A stretch of DNA of 64,000 nucleotides, taken from assembly GCF_963924675.1 (NCBI RefSeq), contig NC_089238.1:23355815-23419814 (forward strand). Direction: 5' to 3'. The notes beneath the pieces were generated by a model, which had not been told where the DNA came from, did no database searches, and saw only the letters and a program-made list of their open reading frames with translations. Source of the stretch: Phocoena phocoena. Lineage: Eukaryota; Chordata; Mammalia; Artiodactyla; Phocoenidae. Position numbers and translations under genes: made by a program. Below, piece by piece: positions 23,250 to 34,874 of the stretch (position 1 is the first letter of the stretch; every line of letters begins with the position of its first letter).

Positions 23250-26200
23250 TTCTCTTTCTGACTTACTTCACTCTGTATGACAGACACTAGGTCTATCTAC
23301 TTCACTACAAGTAACTCAATTTTGTTTCTTTTTATGGTGTAGTAACATTCCACTGTATATATTTACCACATCTTCTTTATCCATTCATCTCTTGATGGAC
23401 ACATAGGTTGCTTCCATGTCCTGGCTATTGTAAATAGAGCTGCAGTGACCACTGTAGTACATGACTCTTTTTGAATTATGATTATCATAGGGTACATGCC
23501 CAGTAGTGGGATTGCTGGGTCATATGGTAGTTCTATTTTTAGTTTTTAAAGGAACCTCCATAATGTTCTCCATACTGGCTGTATCAATTTATATTCCCAC
23601 CAACAGTGCAGGAGGGTTCCCTTTTCTCCATACCTTCCTTCAGCATTTATTATTTGTAGGCTTTTTGATGATGGCTATTCTGACTGGTGTGAGATGATAC
23701 CTCATTGTAGTTTTGATTTGCATTTCTCTAATGATTAATGATGTTGAGCATTCTTTCATGTGTTTGTTGGCAATCTGTATATCTTCTTTGGAGAAATGTC
23801 TATTTAGGTCTTCTGCCCATTTTTGGATTGGGTTGTTTTTTTGACACTGAGCTGCATGAGCTGCTTGTAAATTTTGGAGATTAGTCCTTTGTCAGTTGCT
23901 TCATTTGCAAATATTTTCTCCCATTCTGAGGGATGGCTTTTCGTCCTGTTTATGGTTTCCTTTGCTGTGCAAAAGCTTTCAAGTTTCATTAGGTCCCACT
24001 TGTTTATTTTTATTTCCATTTCTCTAGGAGGTGGGTGAAAAAGGATCTTTCTGTGATTTATCTCATAGAGTGTTCTGCCTATGTTTTCCTCCAAGAGTTT
24101 TATAGTCTCTGGCCTTACATTTAAGTCTTTAATCCATTTTGAGTTTATTTTTGAGTATGGTGTTAGAGAGTGTTCTAATTTCATTTTTTTACATGTAGCT
24201 GTCCAGTTTTCCCAGCATCAACTACTGAAGAGGCTGTCTTTTCTCCATTGTATATTCATGCCTCCTTTTTCAAAGATAAGGTGACCATATGGGGGTGGGT
24301 TTATCTATGGGCTTTCTATCCTGTTCCATTGAGCTATATTTCTGCTTTTGTGCCAGTACCATACTGTCTTGATTACTGTAGCTTTGTAGTATAGTCTGAA
24401 GTCAGGAAGCCTGATTCCCCCAGCTCCATTTTTCTTTCTTAAGATTGCTTTGGCTACTCGGGGTCTTTTGTGTTTCCATACAAATTGTGAAAATTTTTGT
24501 TCTAAAATTTCTACGAAAAACACGATTGGTAGTTTGATAGGGATTGGACTGAATGTGTAGATTGCTTTGGGTAGTAGAGTCAATTTCACAATGTTGACTC
24601 TTCCAATCCAAGAACATGGTATATCTCTCCAGCTGTTTATATAATCTTTAATTTCTTTCATCAGTGTCTTATAGTTTTCTGCATACAGGTCTTTTGTCCC
24701 CTTACGTAGGTTTATTCCTAGGTATTTTATTCTTTTTGTTGCAGTGGTAAATGGCAGTGTTTCCTTAATGTCTCTTTCAGATTTTTCATCATCAGTGTAC
24801 AGGAATGCAAGAGGTTTCCATGCATTAATTTTGTATCCTGCTACTTTACCGAATTCATTGATTAGCTCTAGTAGTTTGCTGGTAGAGTCTTTAGGATTCT
24901 CTATGTAGAGTATGATGTCATCTGCAAACAGTGACGGCTTTACTTCTTCTTTTCTGATTTGGATTCCTTTTATTTCTTTTTCTTCTCTGATTGCTGTGGA
25001 TAAAACTTCCAAAACTATGTTGAATGGTGGTGAGAGTGGGCAACCTTGTCTTGTTCCTGATCTTAGTGGAAATGGTTTCAGTTTTTCACCACAGAGGATG
25101 ATGTTGGCTGTGGGTTTGTCATATATGGCCTTTGTTATGTTGAGGTAAGTGCCCTCTATGCCTAGTTTCTGGAGGGTTTTCATCATAAATAGGTGTTGAA
25201 CACATTTGAAAGCTTTCTCTGCATCTACTGAGATAATCACATGGTTTTAATACTTAAATTTGTTAATATGGTTTATCACATTGATTAACTTGCATACATG
25301 GAAGAATCCTTGCATTCCTGGGATAAACCCCATTTGATCATGGTGTATGATCCTTTTAATGTGCTGTTAGATTCTGTTTGCTAGTATTTTGTTGAGGATT
25401 TCTGCATGTATGTTCATCAGTGATATTGGCCTGTAGTTTTCTTTCTTTGTGACACCTTTGTCCGGTCTTGGTATCAGGGTGAGGGTGGCCTCATAGAATG
25501 AGCTGGGGAGTGTTCCTTCCTCTGCTATATTCTGGAAGAGTTTGGAAAGGATAGGTTTTAGCCCTTCTCTAAATGTTTGAGAGAATTCATCTGTGAAGCC
25601 ATCTAGTCCTGGGCTTTTGTTTGTTGGAAGATTTTTAATCACAGTTTCAATTTCAGTCCTTGTGATTGGTCTGTTTCTATTTTCTATTTGTTCCTGGTTC
25701 AGTCTTGGAAGGTTGGGCTTTTCTAAGAGTTTGTCCATTTCTTCCAGGTTGTCCACTTTGTTGGCATATAGCTGTTTGTAGTAATCTCTTATGATCCTTT
25801 ATATTTCTGCAGTGTCACTACTTTTTCATTTCTAATTCTATTGATTTGAGTCTTCTCCCTTTTTTTCTTGATGAGTTTGGCTAAAGGTTTATCAATTTTG
25901 TTTATCTTCTCAAAGAACCAGGTTTTAGTTTTATTGATCTTTGCTATCGTTTCCTTCATTCCTTTTTCATTTATTTCTGATCTGATCTTTATGATTTCTT
26001 TCCTTCTGCTAACTTTGGGTTTTTTTTTTTCTTTCTCTAATTGCTTTTGGTGTAAGGTTAGGTTGTTTATTTGAGATGCTTCTTGTTTCTTGAGATAGGA
26101 GTGTATTGCTCTAAACTTCCCTCTTAGAATTGCTTTTGCTGCATCCCATAGGTTTTGGGTCATCGTGTTTTCATTGTCATTTGTTTCTAGGTATTTTTGA

Positions 26201-27057
26201 TTTCCTCTTTGATTTCTTCAGTGATCTCTGGGTTATTAAGTAGTGTATTGCTTAGCCTCTATGTGTTTTTTTTCCCAGATTATTTTCCTGTAATTGATAT
26301 CTAGTCTCATAGCATTGTGGTCGGAACAGATACTTGTAACAATTTCAATTTTCTTAAATTTACCAAGGATTGATTTGTGACCCAAGATATGATCTATCCT
26401 GGAGAATGCTCCATGCGCACTTGAGAAGAAAGTGTATTCTGTTGTTTTTGGATGGAATGTCCTATAAATATCTATTAAGTCCATCTTGCTTAATGTATCA
26501 TTTAAAGCTTGTGTTTCCTTATTTATTTTCATTTTGGATGATTTGTCCATTGGTGAAAGTGGGGTGTTAAAGTCCCCTACTATGATTGTGTTACTGTCAA
26601 TTTCCCCTTTCATGGCTGTTAGGATTTGCCTTATGTATTGAGGTGCTCCTATGTTGGTTGCCTAAATATTTACAATTGCTATATCTTATTCTTGGATGGA
26701 TCCCTTGATCATTATGTAGTGTCCTTCTTTGTCTCTTGTAATAGTCTTTATTTTAAAGTGTATTTTGTCTGATGTGAGAATTGCTACTCCAGCTTTCTTC
26801 TGATTTCTATTTGCATGGAATATCTTTTTCCATCCCCTCCCTTTCAGTCTGTATGTCTCCGTAGGTCTGAAGTGGGTCTCTTGTAGACAGCATATATACA
26901 GGTCTTGTTTTTGTATCCATTCAGCCAGTCTGTGTCTTTTGGTGGGAGCATGTAATCCATTTACAATTAACGTAATTATTGATATGTATGTTCCTATCAC
27001 CATTTTCTTAATTGTTTTGTTATTGTAGGTCTTTTCCTTCTCTTGTGTTTCCTGCAT
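23250..27057 (-). pseudogene. L1 ORF2 remnant (endonuclease and reverse transcriptase)
   Basis: ORF2 encodes the endonuclease and reverse transcriptase that copy L1 RNA into a nicked chromosome. The endonuclease part is seen at 27057-26236, with LIVNGLHAP, CCLQETHF (catalytic Glu), VGDFNTPL and SRIDHILG (Asp-His). The reverse transcriptase follows at about 25756-24305, with [15 protein letters not shown] and the catalytic FADDIILY. Downstream ORF2 sequence ([16 protein letters not shown]) lies at 24184-23804. The frame is broken at least near 26620-26690, 25760-25790, 25240-25370 and 24190-24300, so this is a dead copy. The Cys-rich end is also eroded. Confidence 0.9.
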
Positions 27058-27950
27058 AGAGAAGTTCCTTTAGCTTCTGTTGTAAAGCTGGTTTACTGGT
27101 GCTGAATTCTCTTACCTTTTGCTTGTCTGTAAAGGTTTTCATTTCTCCATCGAATCTGAATGAGATCCTTGCTGGGTAGAGTAATCTTGGTTGTACGTTG
27201 TTCCCTTTCATCACTTTAAATATGTCCTGCAACTCCCTTCTGGCTTGCAGAGTTTCTGCTGAAAGATCAGCTGTTAACCTTATGGGGATCCCTTGCTGAT
27301 TTAATATTTTTTCTTTTTATTTACTTTTTGATAGTTTGATTAATATGTGTCTTGGCATGTTTCTCCTTGGCTTTATCCTGTATGGGACTCTCTGCGCTTC
27401 CTGGACTTGATTAACTATTTCCTTTCCCATATTAGGGAAGTTTTCCACTATAATCTCTTCAAATATTTTCTCAGTCCCTTTCTTCTTCTGGGACCCCTAT
27501 AATTCAAATGTTGGTGCATTTAATGCTGTCCCAGAGGTCTCTCAGAATGTCGTCAATTGTTTTCCTTCTTTTTTCTTTATTCTGCTCTGCAGTAGTTATT
27601 TCCACTATTTTATCTTCCAGGTTACTTATCCGTTCTTCTGCCTCAGTTATTCTGCTATTGATTCCTTCTAGAGAATTTTTAATTTCATGTATTGTGTTGT
27701 TCATCATTATTTGTTGCTCTTTAATTCTTGTAGGTCCTTGTTAAACGTTTCTTGTATTTTCTCCTTTGTATTTCCAAGATTTTGGATCATCTTTACTATC
27801 ATTACTCTGTATTCTTTTTCAGGTAGACTGCCTATTTCCTCTTCATTTGTTTGGCCTGGTGGGTTTTTACCTTGCTCCTTATCTGCTGTGTGTTTCTCTG
27901 TTTTCTCATTTTGCTTAACTTACTGTATTTGGGGTCTCCTTTTCACAGGC
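27020..27950 (-). pseudogene. L1 ORF1 remnant (RNA-binding protein)
   Basis: ORF1p coats L1 RNA as a coiled-coil trimer. The visible parts in order are an N-terminal stretch with EEEIGSLPEKEYR near 27830, a coiled-coil rich in heptads (IHEIKNSLEGINSRITEAEE, about 27700-27600) and the C-terminal region with RLLYPARISFRFDGEMKTF (about 27190-27130). In-frame stops separate these pieces. Confidence 0.85.
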
Positions 27951-28410
27951 TGTGAGGTTTGTATTTCCCTTTGTTTTTGGTGTCTGTCCCCAGTGGCTAA
28001 GGTTGGTTCAGTGGGTTGTGTAGGCTTCCTGGTGGAGGGGACTGGTGCCTGTTTTCTGATGGATGAGGCTGGATCTTGTCTTTCTGGTGGGCAGTACCTC
28101 ATCTGGTGGTGTGTTTTGGGGTGTCTGTGACCTTATTATGATTTTAGGCAGCCTCTCTGCTACGGGTGGGGTTATGTTCCTGTTTTGATAGTTGTTTGCC
28201 ATAGGGTGTCCAGCACTGTAGCTTGCTGGTCGTTGAGTGGAGCTGGGTCTTAGTGTTGAGATGGAGATCTCTGGGAGAGCTTTCGGTGTTTGATATTATG
28301 TGGAGCCGGGAGATATGTGGAGGGCCAATGTCCTGATCTCAGCTCTGCCACCTCAGAGGCACAGGCCTGACACCTGGCCAGAGCACAAAGACCCTGTCAG
28401 CCACACGGCT

Positions 28411-28927
28411 CTCTCTAGGCTTCTATTTTGACAGCAACAATGTGACTCTGGATGGTGTAGGCCACTTTCTTTGCCAATTGGCCGAGGAGAAGTGTGAGGG
28501 TGCCCAGCATCTCTTGAAGATGCAGAACCAGTGCTGTGGCCGCACCCTCTTCCAGGATGCACGGAAGCCTTCTCAAGATGAGTGGGGTAAAACCCAGGAT
28601 GCTGTGGAAGCCACCATTCTTAGGGAGAAGAACCTGAACCCGGCACTATTGGATCTGCGTGCCCTGGGTTCTGCCCGCACAGACTCCCACCTCTGTGACT
28701 TCCTGAGGAGCTGCTTCCTGGAGGAGCAGGTGAAACTAATCAAGAAGATGGCGACCATCTGACCAACCTCCACAGGCTGGCTGGTCCACAGGCTGTGGTG
28801 AGCAAGTATCTCTTTGAAAGGCTCACCCTAGAGCATAAACAGGAGTCTCCAAAGTCCAGTGGCCTTTCAGGAGTCCCTGTGGCATCAGAGCTTCTGCCTG
28901 AAGCCCCTCTCTGTAGCCACTAGGCAG
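28411..28927 (+). pseudogene. FTL: Ferritin light chain processed pseudogene, truncated at both ends
   Basis: Intronless ferritin light chain coding sequence starts at about residue 31 of the usual 175 (LSLGFYFD at 28411-28432). It continues through [54 protein letters not shown] and VKLIKKM. One base is lost near 28750, which turns the expected Gly-Asp-His-Leu into a stop at 28760-28762. The other frame then carries on with [10 protein letters not shown] and [11 protein letters not shown]. The 3' UTR is recognisable up to 'gccactaggcag' (about 28927) but stops before the usual polyadenylation signal and poly-A. Loss of introns shows origin from mRNA. Missing 5' and 3' ends plus the frameshift make it non-functional. 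Its start touches the 5' end of the L1 at 22880-28410. Confidence 0.95.
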
Positions 28928-28944
28928 GGTTTTTTTGAGATTTG

Positions 28945-29000
28945 TTTTGTTCACATAGGCACATGATAAATGCTCGATAAATGTTTGCTGACTGAATGAC
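28945..29000 (+). repeat. L2 3' end remnant
   Basis: 'cataggcacatgataaatgc', 'tcgataaatgtttgctgac' and 'tgaatgac' match the typical L2 3' terminus, directly after the ferritin pseudogene. Confidence 0.6.
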
Positions 29001-29264
29001 CAAAGTGGCAGAATCATTTTGGTAGTAAATCTGAAACTAACTGAATCGTTTTTTCAAACCAAGGGCTCAAAACTCTTTATGGGTCATGAAATGAATTTCA
29101 TCAACAATTTAAAATAAAGTATAACACACATAGTATGGGTAAGTGTTGAAATATAAAAGCGTTTATACATGTATAGGTATGTATCTATAAACATACATGG
29201 TATAACTGTGTGTACAGGTTATGAAAGAAAATATTTTCTTATTATAGTTCTTGGTGATGAACAC

Positions 29265-29420
29265 TCTAAAGCCACCGTATCAAGCTATTTTTACAAATGA
29301 GGAGACAAAGTCTCGAAGGACAAAAGGGACTTGCGCAAAACCTAGGCTGTGAGGAGACGAACCCAAAGCCCGACCTGGGTGGATGCCACGGCCACCGCTC
29401 CCTACAGGAGCTTGGCTCTG
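29265..29420 (-). repeat. Possible MIR remnant
   Basis: 'tttacaaatgaggagacaaa' followed by 'gggacttgcgcaaaacc' and 'gacgaacccaaagcccgacc' has the order of a reverse-oriented MIR. Confidence 0.45.
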
Positions 29421-30690
29421 GCCACCTGGAGCCAGTGTGTGTGGTTGTTAACAAACTGTTCACTTACCGTTCTGTGATAAATATCTGGAATATATTTCCA
29501 CTTGTTACCAAATGCCCAATTGACTTGAACTATTTTGTTTGATCTCAACGGTTTTTATAGACTGAGCTTATAGGTAAGTGATGATTTTTATTTCTAGAAT
29601 ATAAAACATGAGCATAAATATCTTTGCATAGACCCAAAGAATAGATGTACAACATATTAGAATCTCGTGTACTGAAATATAGTTTTGTTTTTAACACATG
29701 AGAAAAAATTGTACTTCATGCAACAAATTCTACTTAATTTGAATTAAAGGAAGAAATTCCATGTTGTTATTCTACCCAATAATCAACATATTGCACTAAT
29801 ATAAGAAAAAAGTAACTTAAAAATATTTAATGTTTTTTAAAAGATCACAAAGAGACCCTATAACTGCAATGACCCACATACTACTGTTTTTGTGGAAATA
29901 CAACTAATATAATAAGCACTCATTACACTTGATACTTCAATTTTTTAAAAAGATAGTTGAAATATTTATAGTATTTTTTCCCTCCTTTTCTTCATAATGA
30001 ATGAAAAAAAAAGTTCATCTCTTTTGTAAAAACATACCAAGCCAATATCACTGAGCTTACTGGAGTACCTTCTATTTTTTACTTTAAGAAGCTGGTGCTG
30101 AAAAGTTAAACATCATGTGGAAACAACCAGATAAATCCATAATGTGGAACCTTATATAATACAAGTGTCCTGGACTCTTCAAAAAATCAATATTTAAAAA
30201 AAAAAAAAAGCAAGAGTATAGCTAGATTAGGAGATTATAGAGAAATAATAACCAAATGCATATGTGAGTTTTAACTGGGTCCTTAATAGGGAAGAAACGA
30301 AGTTATGTAAGGTATTTTTGGAATAACTGTGATTTTATGGGATATGATTTTATGGGATAACTACTAATTTTCTTAGGTGTAATAATGGTATTGTGGTTGG
30401 GTAGGAGAACTTCCTTGTTCTTTGGAGATGCATGTTAAAGTATTTACAGGTGAAGTGTCAAGATGTCCACAACTCACTTTTAAATAGTTTAAGGAAACCC
30501 TCTCTCTTTACTTATGTATGTATGCATGCATGCATGCATGTATATATATGAAAATATAGCAAAATGTTAAAAATTGTTCAAGGTGAATAGTATTGAATAA
30601 TTTTTAAAATATTCTCTGAATGCTTGGAAGTTTTCAGAGTAAATAAATGGGAAAAGAAAAAACAAAAAACGTCAGTGCTGAATGCAGAAT
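29421..30690. other. Intron, nothing firm; small tandem repeats
   Basis: AT-rich. Contains a 15-base tandem duplication around 30330-30360 ('gattttatgggata' twice) and an (ATGC)n-type run near 30513-30545. No genes seen. Confidence 0.5.
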
Positions 30691-30714
30691 GCTTTCACTT
30701 AATTCCTCTGATTT

Positions 30715-30975
30715 CTGTAGATGTTGAACATGTACGTTTATTGACCTTTTCTATTTGTACTTTTGTGATATGCCTGTCCATATTTTTTGCCTATTTTTAT
30801 AGTAGGTGGTCTTTTTTCTTCATTTATAATTATTTTGGAACTCAGTTCATGCTTGGTTACATATGTTGCAAATATCTTCTCCCAACTTGTGGCTGTCTTC
30901 CCAATTTATTTTAATGATATCTTCTGATGAGTAGAGGCTTTACATTTTAATATAGTCTGTAAATCATTAAAAAAA
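30715..30975 (-). mobile_element. Old L1 ORF2 fragment
   Basis: The text 'gtttattgaccttttctat...caaatatcttctcccaactt' is the reverse complement of a typical old L1 ORF2 C-terminal segment. Both ends are eroded. Confidence 0.6.
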
Positions 30976-31319
30976 AACCCAAAATAAAATCACATGCTTA
31001 AAAAAAAATCTGGTAAACACAAACCAAAGCAATAACAACATTAATATCAGGTAATGTGGGACTTTTGTTTTCTGCATCATATATGTCTGTAATGTTTGAA
31101 CATTTAAAGTGAGCTGTATTACTTCATTCTTAACTGGGGATCCTTTGAGAGAATTTATGGATAGTTCTTAGGGTATTCATGAACATAAAATTTTATTTTT
31201 ATGGGCATTTTTTCTTGGGAGAGGTTCTATAACTTCCCCCAGATTCTCAGAAGGGTTTAGGACCACAACAATATTAAGAGTATAGCTCTAAAGTTATGTA
31301 AAATGTATAATAAAGTGTA

Positions 31320-31545
31320 AGTTTAGAGGCAGAAAGCCTTTGGGATTTTATGGTGTAATTTCTGGGGAAATTATTTAACCTCTCTATGTTGGTTTCACAG
31401 TATACATAATGGGGTTAATAACAGAACTTGTTCCATAATGTTGTCATGATGATTAAATAAATGAATCCATATAGACTGCTTAGAAGAGGGCCAGGCTCAT
31501 TCTAAGTGCTCAATAAATGGTAGTGATTATTTTTATTATTAATTC
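31320..31545 (+). repeat. MIR element
   Basis: 'aattatttaacctctctatg', 'cagtatacataatggggtta', 'gtcatgatgattaaataaa' and 'taagtgctcaataaatgg' follow the MIR consensus in forward order. Confidence 0.85.
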
Positions 31546-32299
31546 TTGACTCTCAGGTAAAAACTAAAAAAATTATGGCAGATTTGATACTGTGATAAGA
31601 CTTTTGGGGGGAGGGGTGAGGAAGGGGTGGGCATCTCTGGATTAAGACCAGGTACTAATAATAGGTACTAATAGTTATAAGATAAGCAAGTGTAAATTGC
31701 TACAATTTACACAGAAGTGTTTAGGTATAAACGTGTGAAAGTATCAGAGAAAGTATCAGAAAAGTTATAGGATGCTTACAAAAAGATATTTCCTAATACT
31801 TTGTCTCCCTGGTGCCCTATCCTTATCAGATAACATCAAAAACAACTGCAGTTTTTAGTAAACAGGTCTCTTCATCTCTGCTGATACAGATCAGCTATTA
31901 CTCAGAAAAGAATCTGAATCAGTTCAAACTGAATGCATTTAGAAGGGATTTATAAGATAACCTTATGTTATCTTAAGGGTTGGAATGGTTTAATTTGTAT
32001 TTTTAGAAAAATGGACAGAACTCTTGAGAAATGTCTCCATTATTTTCTACATCTGCTTAGATGAAATTCCCACTGCCAAAGTTCTTAAGTTTTGTATATA
32101 GTTCTGAGAAATCCCTTGTGGTGTTTTAAAAGAAAACCCATTTAATCATGTGTTTGAACTTCTGGAAACAAATACCATTTTTATCAAGAGTTAGCTGTTG
32201 GTTAGCTGTTAAATCTTTAGCTGAAAGAGGCCTATCAATTAGGGACAGTTTGAGCACATAAAAATATGCTAGCTGTCTTCAGATTCTGTTCTGCTGCCA

Positions 32300-32430
32300 A
32301 AATTTTTACTATTCAACAGATATTCATCAAGTCCCTATTCAGTGCCAGGCCCTGTTCTAGGCACTGAAGAAACAACAGTGAACAGAACAGCAAAAAAATC
32401 CCTGCCCTCATGGAATTTATGATATAATAT
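32300..32430 (-). repeat. L2 3' end remnant
   Basis: 'gtgccaggccctgttctagg', 'aacaacagtgaacagaaca' and 'ctgccctcatggaattta' are the reverse complement of the L2 3' end. Confidence 0.75.
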
Positions 32431-32929
32431 AAGAAGACATAATAAAAATAAGTTTATATTATTTCAGCAGGTGAAAGGGCTTTGGAGAAAAACGAAAGCA
32501 GAGAAAGAGCACAGGGAAGTGCGTGAAAGTTGCAATTTCAGATACAGCAGGCCTCACTGACAAATAAGATGACATGTGAGTGAAGATGTGAAGGAAGTAA
32601 AGTTTATTTGGAGAAATAAGTTGAAAGAGGTTGTTGGGGAAGCTGGTAAAGTAGTCTTGTTCAGGCTTCAGAGGCAGTACTAATGACTCTACAGCTGGCT
32701 GCATGCCAAACTGCTGAGCTACACCCAGGCCAGCAGGGGTGGTGCCAGCACACATCTGTAATCCATTAGATAAGATAGAGAGTAAGTCATGGGATTTCTT
32801 GCACCTTGAGTGTCTGGCCAGACCCTGGGGATCAAGAACAATCCAAGACTTAGAGTTAAGACCAAGGCATTTATGACAACAACCAGAGCTGCAAACTTGC
32901 ACGTAGGCTGACTGTTATCAGTCTGCGGC

Positions 32930-33190
32930 CTGTTGCTAAAAGCTGGGCTCCATCGAGTGGCAAACTAAAGTCTTACCCGTGGGGTAGACGCACCGCCTGG
33001 GGCCTTCCCAACTGGGACTCCAGAGACTGCTGTTCAAGGGACTTCCCAGCACTGCTTGGATCTGGATGTAGGTGCTTCCCCAATTTGGTGACGTATAAAC
33101 CTCTGTCTTTTCTTTCTTAGTTATACTATTCTTTTCTTAATTAGTATACTGTAATCTTTGTTAATTCAATAAAGTCTCTCTAAATTCTTG
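32930..33190 (+). repeat. Possible old LTR fragment
   Basis: A moderately GC-rich stretch ('cgcctggggccttcccaact') is followed by a pyrimidine-rich part and 'caataaagtctctctaaatt', which could be the R/U5 part of an endogenous retroviral LTR. No coding region or second LTR was seen. Tentative. Confidence 0.3.
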
Positions 33191-33479
33191 TTTAACTGAG
33201 TGTAGAGTGGTTATTTTGCCAGCAAATCCTATGAACCTTGAAACAGAAAGTAAAGCTTTCTGCAAAACAGAGGTGATATGGATATATGAAGGAATAATAT
33301 TCCAGGCAGAGAAAACAGCTACTTGACCCAAGCCCTGAGATTGGACCTTGCTTTGCAGTGTTTAAGAAACAGCATACAATGCTGTTATGAGCATACAATT
33401 AGTATGCTCAATTAAACTTCTGAATGCAGCATGAACAGAGTGTTGTCTTGCTATAATGACATCCTTGAGATTCATACCA

Positions 33480-33600
33480 TTGTAGCTCTTGAGTCTGGAG
33501 ATCTTGTTTTTCATCTTTGATCCCTTGGTTTCTAGTATAATGCCTTGCAGAGTAGAGGCTCAGTAAATAATTATTGAAATTGATGAATTAGTGAAAAAGG
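33480..33600 (+). repeat. L2 3' end remnant
   Basis: 'gagtctggagatcttgttt', 'ataatgccttgcagagtag' and 'gctcagtaaataattattga' follow a diverged L2 3' end in forward order. Confidence 0.55.
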
Positions 33601-33629
33601 ATTTGTGATATTAAAGAAATTTCCAGGTC

Positions 33630-34260
33630 ACATTGAAATGCAAATCAAAATTACGAGATGTCACCTCACACCTGTTAGAATGGGTAGCATCAAAAAAGGA
33701 CTACCTTGGTGGCGCAGTGGTTAAGAATCTGCCTGCCAATGCAGGGTACATGGGTTCGATACCTGGTGCGGGAAGATCCCACATGCCGTGGAGCAACTAA
33801 GCCTGTGTGCCACAACTATTGAGCCTGTGCTCTAGAGCCCCTGAGCTACAACTACTGAAGCCCACGTGCCACAACTACTGAAGCCTGCGTGCCTAGAGCC
33901 CATGCTCTGCAACAAGAGAAGCCACCACAGTAAGAAGTCCGCGCACTGCAACGAAGAGTAGCCCCTGCTCTCTGCAACTAGAGAAAGCCCTCGCGCAGCT
34001 ACGAAGACCCGACACAGCCAGAAATAAATAAAAAATAAAATAAATTTATATATTAAAAAAAAAAAGACAGGTAACAAATGCTATTGGGGATGTGGAGAAA
34101 AGGGAACCCTTGGGCACTCCTGGTAAGATTATAAATTGGTATAGTCACCGTGGAAAACAATACGGAGGTTCCTCAAAAATTAAGAATACAACTACCATAT
34201 GATTCAGCAATTCTTCTTCTGAGAACCCATGTGAAGGAACTGAACACCTCACCAATAGAT
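33630..34260 (+). mobile_element. Old L1 3' fragment split by a SINE
   Basis: L1 ORF2 C-terminal text ('gaaatgcaaatcaaaattac') stops at about 33697. It resumes at 34066 ('gacaggtaacaaatgctatt') and runs through 'caactaccatatgattcagc'. The SINE 33698-34065 sits in the gap. Confidence 0.85.
33698..34065 (+). mobile_element. Long CHR-type SINE inside an L1
   Basis: The tRNA-like head ('ggactaccttggtggcgcag', then 'gggttcgatacctgg') is followed by repeated units of 'gccacaactactgaagcc' and the end 'gacccgacacagccagaaat', with an A-rich tail. The B-box-like 'ggttcga' is kept. Confidence 0.9.
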
Positions 34261-34506
34261 CAGCCTCTAAGTTCCTACATTTGGCTGTGTGTCAGATGCT
34301 AGGACTATGATAATTATTTGGCAGGAACAAGAAAGAGGGGTCGGGGAATGCTTAGAGAAATTGTTATAATCTATCTGAGTTGTCACAGCCAAGATCTTAT
34401 CTTTGCTTGATAAATGTATGTATGTATGAAGGATATTACATTACTCTTTCTCATTACTTTGTACAGTGACCCCAGTTAGCTAGAAGCATCCATTTACTTC
34501 GGGCAG

Positions 34507-34874
34507 CAGATCTCAAGCTTTTTGGTGTCAGGATCTCTTTAAACTCTTAAAAATTACTGAGGACCCCAAAGAGGTTTTGTCTATGTGAGCTATATCTATT
34601 GATATAATTTACTATAAAACTTAAAACTGAAACATTTTTAAAACATAAGAATACATAAGCACACATACAAGACGTCAGAACGATGAGGTCATTATATGTT
34701 TTTAAATTTCTGGAAAACTCTATTGTACACTTGTGAGACAATGAGAGCAAGAATGACAGTGAAAAGGCAAATAATGTCTTATAGTTTTTATGAAAATTAT
34801 TTTGCCCTCATGGACCCTCCAAAGGGGTCTTTGGGATCCTCAGGGATACCCAGACCACACTTAGAGAACTGCTG
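34507..34874 (+). mobile_element. hAT-like non-autonomous DNA transposon remnant
   Basis: The left end 'cagatctcaagctttttgg' and right end 'accacacttagagaactgctg' (last 20 bases) form imperfect terminal inverted repeats of the hAT type (CAG..TTCTCAA). The text 'caggatctctttaaactctt' and 'ggtctttgggatcctcaggg' belongs to a common mammalian family that I recognise but cannot name with certainty. Confidence 0.7.

Larger units (their letters stand above)
22880..28410 (-). mobile_element. Near full-length L1 on the ITFG1 sense strand
   Basis: In the minus direction this holds a partial 5' UTR (about 28410-27950), ORF1 (about 27950-27020), ORF2 (about 27057-23300) and a 3' UTR ending at the 'atgtttaaaaataaa'-like tail near 22880. 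It is the largest element in the window, and the only recognised young L1 whose orientation matches ITFG1. Both ORFs are broken by stops and frameshifts, so it cannot move by itself. Its 5' end abuts a ferritin pseudogene in the opposite orientation (see findings). Confidence 0.92.

Noticed and set aside
24305..25240. 311-codon frame as a stand-alone reverse transcriptase or defence gene
   Set aside because: The FADD motif and surroundings are L1 ORF2; L1 ORF1, endonuclease, tail and 3' UTR are present in order on both sides.
28442..28762. Ferritin-like frame as a functional gene
   Set aside because: It lacks the first 30 or so residues, has a one-base deletion and early stop, has no introns, and lacks the 3' end.
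32459..32902. 147-codon minus-strand frame
   Set aside because: Low-complexity and repeat-derived composition, no domain; next to L2 and LTR-like remnants.
32930..33190. Complete endogenous retrovirus
   Set aside because: Only a possible single LTR fragment is visible; no internal genes and no partner LTR were found.
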